Assembly (NCBI GenBank): GCA_044358835.1
Contig: JBIKNF010000028.1
Coordinates: forward strand, 1 to 8,432
Source: JAJTHC01 sp044358835
GTDB taxonomy: Bacteria; Cyanobacteriota; Vampirovibrionia; Vampirovibrionales; JAJTHC01
Length of the DNA stretch: 8,432 bases
Reading direction: 5' to 3'
Under the pieces are notes generated by a model. It saw nothing but the letters and a program-made list of their open reading frames with translations. It ran no database searches and had not been told where the DNA came from. Below, one piece after another: positions 1 through 5,171 of the stretch. Every line of letters starts with the position of its first letter. The stretch's first letter is position 1. The translations under genes were made by a program, and so were the position numbers.

Positions 1-1410
1 TTTTGTCGACGCATTATTTGTAAACGTGGATCCCCCTGAAATGGTCAAACTGGCATTTCCGTAGTTCATGATGGCTCCGCCGTACGCCGTCACGGTAGTA
101 CCAGCTAAGTTTTTTCCATTACCTGTAAAGGTCGCTCCATTACTGATGGTGAGTATGGCATTAGTTGTGTTATTAATAGCTCCCCCGTCACTATTAACAT
201 AATTAACAAAGTTTCCTGTAAACACGGCTCCTTGATTCAAATCTAAACGCACGCCAGTGCCTCCATTAGAAATCGCTCCCCCTCCTACGGCAGTCGACTC
301 CGAAGCCAAAACAGAAGAGTTTCGATCAAAGGTCGCCAAGCCGTCGATTCTAAACAAACCTGTACTGGTGTTGTTAATGGCTCCCCCTCCACCTAAGCCG
401 TTCGTGGAAGTAGTTGTGTTTAAAGTAAACGTGCTGGCTCCGTTTAAGGTCGTCGTACCTGTGCCTGTCGAAGAAATGGCTCCACCTGAACTACCAGCCC
501 CACTAGCCACACTGTTACTCGTAAACGTCGACGCCCCTGTGATGTTTAAAATACCTGCGTTTTCTTTATAAATAGCGCCCCCGCCTGTGCCGCCTGCGGT
601 GTTGGAGGTGAAAGTAGCTCCCCCTGCAAGCGCAAGCGTACCAGAATAGAGATAGGCTCCCCCGCCTGCAGTGGTGGCGGCGTTACTGGTGAAGGTGGCA
701 CCCCCTGCCAACGCCAGTGTGCCACCTTCTAAATAAGCCCCACCCCCTGCGACTGAGGCGGTGTTGGTGGTGAACGTCGCCAAACCGTTAATCGTCGTTG
801 TACCTGATGCGTTATAAATCCCCCCACCACCGATGGCACTGTTAGTATTAAACGCGGCCAAGCCGTTGAGGGTCGTCGTACCAAAGTTGTAAATACCCCC
901 CCCCCCACCGATGGCTCCATTACCGGTGAAAATCGAACCGCTGGTCGCTCCGACCGTAAAAGTTGCTCCAACCGTGTTATTAACCGCGCCACCGTTGGTG
1001 AATGCCCCTGTCGTGCGGTTGTTGTAAAACGCCGCGCCTTGGTTGAGGTTCATGACGACCCCTGAACCACTGTTGAAAATCGCCCCGCCATGACTCGTGG
1101 CCACGTTGCCAAGCGCGGTGTTGCTACTACTACCAAACGTCGCAAGTCCGTCGACGCGGAATAAGCCGGCGCCGATATTCTGAATAGCCCCACCGCCAGC
1201 GGTGGTACTAACCGCTGCTGTACTCGTATTGCTCCTAAACGTGGCGGCACCGTTTAAAGTCGTGGTACCCGTGCCTAGTGAACGAATGGCGCCTCCGCTA
1301 CCTGATGTAGCGATATTACTTGTCGCGGTGGTGGCTCCTGTCACATTCAAAATAGCTGCACTCGATTTATTGACGGCGCCCCCACTGCCTGCGGTGGCGG
1401 TGTTGCTCGT
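1..1410 (-). repeat. Degenerate GGA(I/V/Y)...FxxN protein repeat array
   Basis: The passenger part of the surface protein is made of diverged units, roughly 25-45 residues each. Each has a Gly-rich turn followed by I/V/Y and Asn or Ser (GGAVNK, GGAIRS, GGGAIQN, GGAIFN, GGAVNN, GGGIYN, GGGAYL, GGGAIYK, GGGGAINN, GGGAISN, GGAIMN). A Thr-rich strand such as TTTLNG and an F-x-x-N motif follow. I count at least twelve glycine turns. The repetition is clear in protein but only moderate in DNA, so the units are old rather than freshly duplicated. Confidence 0.75.
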
Positions 1411-1791
1411 GAGGGCAAGCCCGTTGTTAAAATTTGTCGTACCAGAACTTATGTTTAAGGCGGCGCCTGTGGTGGCACTGTTTTGTAAGTATTGGGCCAG
1501 TCCGCCATCGACTCGCAAGTTTTGGACTTTTGTGACCGCAGGGAAGCTTAAGCCTCCTCCAGATGATGTAATGTTAAAGCCGTTGCCTGTGAAAATATAC
1601 GCATTGGAAGGGATGGTCAAGGGGCTAGAAAGTGTAAAACTGCTGGTGATGTTAATGTTTAAATCAGCACTTTGCAACATGGCAGCGCGGAGTTGTGCAT
1701 CGTTAGAAACATTGATCACAGCCAGTGCCTGCGGGCTATGTAGCCCACAAAGCAACCCGATTAAAAGAAGGATTATCCTGCCTTTCATCAT
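1..1791 (-). CDS. Large secreted Pmp-like/beta-helix surface protein, N-terminal 597 residues (runs off the window)
   Basis: A reading frame on the minus strand is open for 597 codons, from ATG at 1791-1789 to base 1, with no stop, so the C-terminus lies outside the window. A second ATG follows at once (1788-1786). Residues 1-24 form a Sec signal peptide: a Lys/Arg start, a Leu/Ile-rich core and an ALA-V cleavage site after residue 24. From about residue 110 the chain is a low-complexity Gly/Thr/Asn/Ala repeat region with many GG(G)A(I/V/Y) turns and FxxN motifs (FTSN, FTTN, FTGN, FDRN, FRSN). These two motifs are the hallmark of Chlamydia polymorphic membrane protein repeats and predict a right-handed parallel beta-helix exported to the cell surface. 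A C-terminal autotransporter barrel, if present, would be off the window. Similar repeats occur in other bacterial beta-helix proteins, so Pmp membership is inferred. No strong Shine-Dalgarno is visible (GAGAG lies upstream). An adhesin role is plausible but not shown. Confidence 0.85.
   Translation of the reverse strand, partial: MMKGRIILLLIGLLCGLHSPQALAVINVSNDAQLRAAMLQSADLNINITSSFTLSSPLTIPSNAYIFTGNGFNITSSGGGLSFPAVTKVQNLRVDGGLAQYLQNSATTGAALNISSGTTNFNNGLALTSNTATAGSGGAVNKSSAAILNVTGATTATSNIATSGSGGAIRSLGTGTTTLNGAATFRSNTSTAAVSTTAGGGAIQNIGAGLFRVDGLATFGSSSNTALGNVATSHGGAIFNSGSGVVMNLNQGAAFYNNRTTGAFTNGGAVNNTVGATFTVGATSGSIFTGNGAIGGGGGIYNFGTTTLNGLAAFNTNSAIGGGGIYNASGTTTINGLATFTTNTASVAGGGAYLEGGTLALAGGATFTSNAATTAGGGAYLYSGTLALAGGATFTSNTAGGTGGGAIYKENAGILNITGASTFTSNSVASGAGSSGGAISSTGTGTTTLNGASTFTLNTTTSTNGLGGGGAINNTSTGLFRIDGLATFDRNSSVLASESTAVGGGAISNGGTGVRLDLNQGAVFTGNFVNYVNSDGGAINNTTNAILTISNGATFTGNGKNLAGTTVTAYGGAIMNYGNASLTISGGSTFTNNASTK
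896..906 (-). repeat. Homopolymer tract, 11 G on the coding strand (candidate phase-variation switch)
   Basis: Eleven C on the plus strand form 11 G in the coding strand of the surface protein, within the codons for the Gly run at about residues 295-299. With 11 G the frame is open. Losing one G moves translation into a frame that stops at 731-729 (about 354 residues). Gaining one G reaches a stop at 850-848 (about 314 residues). Tracts of this kind slip during replication and switch surface proteins in many bacteria, including poly(G) tracts in some Chlamydia pmp genes. Switching here is inferred. Confidence 0.7.
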
Positions 1792-1818
1792 GTGTTTCTC
1801 TCAACTCGATTTTTTTTA

Positions 1819-1847
1819 ATTCGTCATCATTACCTATTATTCGTCAT
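1819..1847 (-). promoter_or_regulatory. Pair of 9-bp direct repeats upstream of the surface-protein gene
   Basis: ATTCGTCAT occurs at 1819-1827 and again at 1839-1847, exactly 20 bp apart, which is about two helical turns. On the gene's own strand this is ATGACGAAT twice, starting 28 bp upstream of the ATG. Tandem half-sites on one DNA face suit a dimeric regulator binding near the promoter. No convincing -35/-10 pair could be assigned beside them, so the regulatory role is a guess. Confidence 0.3.
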
Positions 1848-2015
1848 TCCACCCCAAAACTTGATGCTCTATTTAGGGGAATTTATTTAACCGCACCTAC
1901 GGGAAAAGCCTTTCTCTAGGCTAGGTTTGGTGTGTTCTTTTTATAAATACTTGAGCTATTTCTATCTACCATTGAGATCATGTTCGCCCCTCTTGACTAA
2001 TCTCAGATAATGTAG

Positions 2016-2284
2016 CATAACGTCACAGGGCATTTGTTATTTGATGAACATCAAAAAGAAGCATTGATTTTAAAATTTGACGTCCCACCTTATTGGATCC
2101 GCCCTTTTATTTGAGGTGAAGCGTTTATTAGCGGCATTCAACGTTATTGTTTGTGGTTAAAAGATCTACCCACCAGTGGATGGCCAATCAATGCGGTAAG
2201 GTTCATCCCCAAGGCGAGCTGGTGGCATTTTGGCGTCTTGACCAGTCGGCTCCACTTAGCGTGTGGATGCGCGCCATTTAAAAG
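2016..2284 (+). pseudogene. Relic of an MmeI-like DNA methyltransferase / type IIG restriction enzyme
   Basis: One plus-strand frame from about 2016 reads as a decayed C-terminal part of the large class I SAM-dependent DNA methyltransferases related to MmeI. Key pieces are WIRPFI (2094-2111), then an in-frame TGA, then EAFISGIQRYCLWLKD, which matches the family pattern IRPF.G..EFI.G..RYCLWL. HFGVLTSRLHL follows, matching the family's YHFGILTS.MHMAWMR block. After LHL the homology moves to another frame as VWMRAI (2261-2278) and ends. About 100 residues normally lying between the RYCLWL and HFG(I/V)LTS blocks are missing. The copy therefore has an internal stop, a large internal deletion and a frameshift, and lacks the N-terminal catalytic domain. 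It cannot be functional. The family is recalled from motif memory, not from a search. Confidence 0.6.
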
Positions 2285-2372
2285 GCTTGCCTGAATGAGA
2301 GGCGGATCACCATCGCCTTAGACCCGCCGAGTCCTTGAGTGTAAATCCTAAAAAGCCTTGATATGACTGGTT

Positions 2373-2393
2373 CTTCATAAAAAATGGTGGAGG
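2373..2393 (+). other. att-like direct repeat, left copy
   Basis: The 14 bases AAAAATGGTGGAGG at 2380-2393 are identical to 5923-5936, which is the 3' end of the tRNA-Ala gene (TGGTGGAGG, including the encoded CCA) plus its adjoining A tract. Extended leftward, 18 of 21 bases match (2373-2393 against 5916-5936). The copies are in the same orientation, as expected for attL and attR after integration into a tRNA 3' end. No integrase gene is present in between, and 14 bases could be chance. Confidence 0.35.
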
Positions 2394-2634
2394 ATAAAAC
2401 CGATAGTATTCTAGCCATACAAGAATAACAGGGAATTTACAGGGAAAATACTCAAAAAAATAGCGATTATTCGTCAGAACACTTGATTCAGAATACTTGA
2501 AATAGGGTGTAGAGAAGGATTTTAAAAAGCACGCTTCTAAAATTACCCTGAATTTTCCAAAAAAGAACAGGGAATATTTTAGACGTATCAGGAATTTTTC
2601 TCCAAAAACAACTTTTAATACCCCTATAGACTCG

Positions 2635-2640
2635 TATAAT
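2635..2640 (+). promoter_or_regulatory. Perfect -10 hexamer (TATAAT), candidate umuDC operon promoter
   Basis: TATAAT lies 10 bases upstream of the small ORF at 2650 and about 160 bases upstream of umuD. The sequence at the -35 position is poor (TTTTAA at 2613-2618 with a 16-bp spacer). A start about 7 bases downstream would fall at about 2647, making the small ORF nearly leaderless. No recognisable LexA box (enterobacterial, alphaproteobacterial or cyanobacterial consensus) overlaps it, so SOS control is assumed from the genes only. Confidence 0.4.
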
Positions 2641-2649
2641 CAGGCTCGT

Positions 2650-2802
2650 ATGCCATTGAATAAGTACGCCATGTCGCTAAAACGCTGCTATAAGCGCGAA
2701 AGTCAAGCCCCTTTCGCTTACGAATATGACGCGAGACTTGCTTTTTTTATCCGTATAGAACAAGTTACTCTACAGTTTTTTTCTTTTAGCATGGTAAAAT
2801 GA
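2650..2802 (+). CDS. Possible 50-residue small protein, overlapping the umuD start
   Basis: ATG at 2650 opens 50 codons ending with TGA at 2800-2802. That stop overlaps the umuD ATG in the four bases ATGA, a layout typical of translational coupling. The product would be basic and aromatic (RCYKRES, YEYDARLAFF, LQFFSF) with no recognised domain, signal peptide or membrane helix. The upstream TATAAT at 2635-2640 would place the mRNA start within a few bases of the ATG, and no Shine-Dalgarno is visible. A second in-frame ATG is at 2671. A 50-codon open frame is not rare by chance. The case rests on position, on the coupling overlap, and on umuD itself lacking a good ribosome binding site. It may instead be only a leader region. 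Confidence 0.35.
   Translation: MPLNKYAMSLKRCYKRESQAPFAYEYDARLAFFIRIEQVTLQFFSFSMVK
2691..2720 (+). other. Stem-loop in the umuDC leader
   Basis: TAAGCGCGAAAG (2691-2702) pairs with CTTTCGCTTA (2711-2720) around an 8-base loop, with a bulge on the left arm. A T tract follows only at 2742-2748, too far away for a standard intrinsic terminator. The stem could affect leader structure or attenuation, but it also lies within the possible small ORF and may have no role. Confidence 0.25.
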
Positions 2803-3269
2803 ACTCGTACTCTGTAAGCCAAGCCTTAAATGATACCCATAAAATGAAATTAGATATTTTTCGTCAAGAAGATTTAGAAGAACTGATTCCCCTGCCCCTG
2901 TTTTTAAACAAGGTGCCTGCTGGCTTTCCTTCACCTGCTGAAGACTACATCGAACAAAAGCTCAATGTTCAAGAACTTTTGGTTAAACGCCCTGCTTCCA
3001 CTTTCTTTATTCGGGTGAGTGGTTATTCCATGCTTGATGCAGGCATTCACGACGGCGATATTCTTGTGGTAGATCGTTCCCTTAAAGCCTCAACCCATAA
3101 AATCATCGTGGCTATTTTAGACGGTGAACTAACGATTAAACGCTTTGAGCAATCAGAAAATACCATTTATCTTCACCCTGAAAATAAAGAGTACCAAACC
3201 ATTACCGTCACCTCCGATATTGACTTTGAGGTGTGGGGCGTCGTGACCAATGTCATTCATGCGGTTTGA
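2799..3269 (+). CDS. umuD: UmuD-like SOS mutagenesis protein, self-cleaving S24 peptidase
   Basis: The product has 156 residues and a LexA/UmuD S24 peptidase fold. In this family RecA-stimulated self-cleavage yields UmuD', which joins UmuC to form the translesion polymerase Pol V. The cleavage site is Ala41-Gly42 in VPAGFPSPAEDY. The nucleophile is Ser77 in SGYSM and the general base is Lys114 in ELTIKR. The Ser-Lys distance of 37 and the Gly-Ser distance of 35 equal those of E. coli UmuD (S60/K97, G25). The arm before the cleavage site is about 17 residues longer than in E. coli. A start at Met16 (2844) would give the usual length of about 140. Neither ATG has a clear Shine-Dalgarno. I keep 2799 because it overlaps the upstream small ORF stop as ATGA, but the start is uncertain. 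The TGA stop shares its last base with the umuC start, so the two genes form one operon. Confidence 0.93.
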   Translation: MNSYSVSQALNDTHKMKLDIFRQEDLEELIPLPLFLNKVPAGFPSPAEDYIEQKLNVQELLVKRPASTFFIRVSGYSMLDAGIHDGDILVVDRSLKASTHKIIVAILDGELTIKRFEQSENTIYLHPENKEYQTITVTSDIDFEVWGVVTNVIHAV

Positions 3270-4558
3270 TGATGAAACCCTCTAAAAGCTCACAAGTTTT
3301 TGCCGTGGTCGACTGTAATAATTTTTTCGTGAGTTGTGAACGAGTCTTCCAGCCTCATCTCAATAAGCGTCCTGTCGTTGTGCTTTCTAACAATGACGGT
3401 TGTGCCATTTCACGTTCCAACGAAGCCAAAGCCCTCGGCATTAAAATGGGTGAACCCTTTTTTAAGTTTCAACACCTTGTCAAAGCTCATAATGTAGCAG
3501 TATTCTCTTCAAATTTCCCACTCTATAGTGATTTAAGCCAACGGATTATGTCTATTCTTCAGGAAGACGTGCCTTCTATTGAAATCTATTCGATTGATGA
3601 GGCTTTTTTAGATCTTTCCCATATTCCTAGTGAACATCGTACCCAATGGATGCTTGATTTAAAGGCGAAGATTTATCAATGGGTAGGCGTTCCCGTTTCC
3701 ATTGGGTGTGCCGAAACAAAGACACTGGCAAAAGTAGCGGTGCATTATGCGAAGAAGTCTCCCAAAACGAAAGGCGTTTTAGATTTGACGCACTCAGATT
3801 TTCAGAATGAGGCTTTAAAACGTTTACCCATTGAAGAGATATGGGGGGTGGGAAGAAAAACCGCTCAAAAATATCGAAGTAAAGCCATTCAAAATGCGTA
3901 TGATTTTAAAGGCTTACAGACGTCTGACGTATTAAAATTAGGATCTAGCGTCCTTGCTCGAACGCATCAGGAACTACACGGGGTATTGTGTTTTTTATTG
4001 GAAGACGCCCCCGATGATCGGAAAAACATGGCGTTTACCCGTTCTTTCGGAACCCCTGTTGAAAGTAAAGAAGATTTACACCAAGTCTTCAGTGAATATG
4101 CAGGACGGCTCGGGCATAAATTGAGGAAGCATCGACTCGAAGCGGTGGGGCTTTATGCGTTTATTCGTAGTAATCCGTTTGATGACTATCGCCCTTATGT
4201 GTACCACAGTCAAAACATTAGTTTTATAGAAGCCACGAATAGTACCCCTGATTTAATGAAGGCGTCTCATGCCATGCTTGAAAAGATGTATCGTGAAGGC
4301 GTGCAATATAAAAAAGCAGGGTTGATTGCGTTAGGATTACAACCCGCCCACTTGCATCAAAGAAGTTTGTTTGAAAAGCCTTCAAGAGAGAGGGAAGACG
4401 CCTTGATGAAGACTTTAGACCGTGTTCAAAACCGATTTGGACGGTCCAGTTTGCAATATGCTTCGGCAGGCATTCAAAAGCCATGGTGGATGAAGCAAAA
4501 CAAGCGATCCTCTGATTTTACGATGCACTGGGGGAGTCTTTTAACGATTGAAATTTAG
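3269..4558 (+). CDS. umuC: UmuC-like Y-family translesion DNA polymerase (Pol V catalytic subunit)
   Basis: With UmuD'2 this forms the error-prone polymerase that copies past lesions during the SOS response. From ATG 3269 the product has 429 residues (E. coli UmuC has 422). Catalytic acids are Asp15 (VVDCNNFF) and Asp110-Glu111 (YSIDEAF). LSNNDGCAISRSNEAKALG is the finger signature, WGVGRKTA the helix-hairpin-helix, and QRSLF (364-368) a likely beta-clamp binding motif. The steric-gate position by alignment is Phe20, where E. coli UmuC has Tyr11. The frame is open upstream to 3233, but those 12 codons lie inside umuD. Starting at 3269 or 3272 gives the usual TGATG overlap. The C-terminus ends MHWGSLLTIEI, matching the family's TTRWDDLP-type tail. 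The stop TAG takes its G from the first base of the IS1 relic, so the last residue or two may have been altered. Confidence 0.95.
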   Translation: MMKPSKSSQVFAVVDCNNFFVSCERVFQPHLNKRPVVVLSNNDGCAISRSNEAKALGIKMGEPFFKFQHLVKAHNVAVFSSNFPLYSDLSQRIMSILQEDVPSIEIYSIDEAFLDLSHIPSEHRTQWMLDLKAKIYQWVGVPVSIGCAETKTLAKVAVHYAKKSPKTKGVLDLTHSDFQNEALKRLPIEEIWGVGRKTAQKYRSKAIQNAYDFKGLQTSDVLKLGSSVLARTHQELHGVLCFLLEDAPDDRKNMAFTRSFGTPVESKEDLHQVFSEYAGRLGHKLRKHRLEAVGLYAFIRSNPFDDYRPYVYHSQNISFIEATNSTPDLMKASHAMLEKMYREGVQYKKAGLIALGLQPAHLHQRSLFEKPSREREDALMKTLDRVQNRFGRSSLQYASAGIQKPWWMKQNKRSSDFTMHWGSLLTIEI

Positions 4559-4902
4559 GCGTTGCACATTTAACATAGATAGCGTTGCCAATCAGGGGTG
4601 AAAAAGATGGTGAGGGTGTCTTTTACCATCGCTTCAGACTTAGAATAACAAAAGGTTGTTCGCATAAAACGGGCTAAATAATGACGTACCCTACTGTTTA
4701 AAATCTCCTCAAGTGTGAGCCTTTTCTTGTTTGGGTATGGTGAACACCTGTTATAGCTGAATTTAGAGTTTAATGGCTTCAATACGTTTACTTAAGAGTA
4801 CACTTATTGTTTCACGGTACCATTTTTAATAGCGTCGGCATATCCTCATTTTGGATAATTCATTCCACATTTAACACAAATATCTGTCAAATGTGCAACG
4901 CC
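4558..4902 (-). mobile_element. Internally deleted IS1-family insertion sequence, 345 bp
   Basis: Perfect 14-bp terminal inverted repeats bound it: GGCGTTGCACATTT at 4558-4571 and AAATGTGCAACGCC at 4889-4902. Flanking AAATTTA (4551-4557) and AAATTTT (4903-4909) match 6 of 7 and may be a worn target duplication; IS1 elements usually make 8-10 bp. Inside, read on the minus strand, are the zinc-finger start of an InsA-type protein and the C-terminal end of an IS1 transposase, with the middle missing. Full IS1-family elements are about 740-1200 bp, so more than half is gone. It cannot move by itself, though with both ends intact it could be moved in trans by a related transposase. Confidence 0.75.
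4570..4888 (-). pseudogene. IS1-family transposase remnant (InsA start and InsB end)
   Basis: Reading from the 4902 end, codons give TDICVKCG, a stop, then IKNGTVKQ. This is the CxxCG...(V/I)KNG zinc-ribbon opening of IS1 InsA-type proteins, broken by stops. From 4782 to 4570 an open 70-codon frame ends with LEEILNSRVRHYLARFMR and TFCYSKSEAM. It matches the conserved tail of IS1 transposases after the last DDE glutamate (pattern N..LR..LaRl.RrT.cfSkS.em). The central catalytic Asp residues and most of InsB are missing. The identification rests on recalled family motifs. Confidence 0.7.
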
Positions 4903-4970
4903 AAATTTTTTCTTGATACTCGTTGCGAACGATTCATGATAGATGAAGAGAGGGTTCAAGAAAGATCTAC

Positions 4971-4999
4971 TTTACAGAGGGAGAGGCCATTGCTAGAAT
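4971..4999 (+). promoter_or_regulatory. Sigma70-type promoter upstream of the small ORF and the hsd fragment
   Basis: TTTACA (4971-4976) and TAGAAT (4994-4999) are each one base from consensus and are separated by exactly 17 bp. Transcription would begin near 5006 and run through the AGGAG ribosome site at 5027-5031, the small ORF at 5040 and the hsd fragment at 5172. It lies outside the IS1 relic and so is probably the native promoter of the restriction locus. Confidence 0.55.
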
Positions 5000-5039
5000 A
5001 GTATAAGAAGAACCCCATACAATGTTAGGAGAGCATGAA

Positions 5040-5126
5040 ATGAGCCTACTCGCCTTTGTTCAGAAAATTGCATCGGCTTTAAACTCAGAAGAAATGAAAG
5101 CCGTTGATGCCTTCTCGTTTTGTTGA
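5040..5126 (+). CDS. Small ORF of 28 codons, likely frameshifted first gene of the hsd operon
   Basis: ATG at 5040 has a strong AGGAGAG ribosome site at 5027-5033, and a good promoter lies upstream. The frame reads MSLLAFVQKIA...NSEEMKAVDAF and stops at 5124-5126. Another frame continues at 5107-5196 as MPSRFVDAKLAFMRQMKKDK. It has similar amphipathic Lys/Met/Phe character and overlaps the hsd start. A single base change near 5113-5116 would join both into one protein of about 50 residues. No family is recognised. It could be a small partner or controller of the restriction locus, now broken, or a leader peptide. Confidence 0.4.
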   Translation: MSLLAFVQKIASALNSEEMKAVDAFSFC

Positions 5127-5171
5127 TGCTAAACTGGCTTTCATGCGTCAAATGAAGAAGGACAAGCCCCC

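Larger units (their letters stand above)
2286..2649. other. Non-coding, decayed stretch between the methyltransferase relic and the umuDC promoter
   Basis: No convincing gene is visible on either strand. The stretch is AT-rich and holds three copies of ACAGGGAA (2428-2435, 2439-2446, 2567-2574), an att-like 14-mer (2380-2393) and a perfect TATAAT at 2635-2640. Just after the methyltransferase relic, plus-strand codons at about 2302-2328 read RITIALDPP, which resembles a short motif of phage large terminases. That match is too short to call. Confidence 0.5.

Noticed and set aside
729..992. Minus-strand open frame at 729-992
   Set aside because: It is the other frame of the surface-protein gene. 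It matters only as the frame entered if one G is lost from the poly(G) tract.
257..1919. Plus-strand open frames at 257-571, 1202-1819 and 1725-1919
   Set aside because: All or most of each lies antisense to the continuous 597-codon minus-strand gene. They have Pro/Val-rich composition produced by the complement of its Gly/Thr repeats, with no recognisable domain.
2040..2055. Near-palindrome TTTGATG-AA-CATCAAA as an operator
   Set aside because: It lies within the coding frame of the methyltransferase relic and is not beside any promoter or gene start, so it is probably chance.
2302..2328. RITIALDPP as a phage large-terminase remnant
   Set aside because: It is nine residues only, with no supporting flanking homology.
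2600..2800. LexA/SOS box upstream of umuD
   Set aside because: I looked for CTGT-N8-ACAG, GTTC-N7-GTTC, GAAC-N4-GTTC and the cyanobacterial AGTAC-type box. Only partial matches with wrong spacing were found.
3233..3268. Upstream in-frame ATG giving UmuC 12 extra residues
   Set aside because: The extension lies inside umuD and has no family homology. The ATG at 3269 gives the usual TGATG overlap and a family-typical length.
4807..5001. Plus-strand open frame at 4807-5001
   Set aside because: It runs antisense through the IS1 relic and past its end, with no homology. The Cys residues arise by chance.
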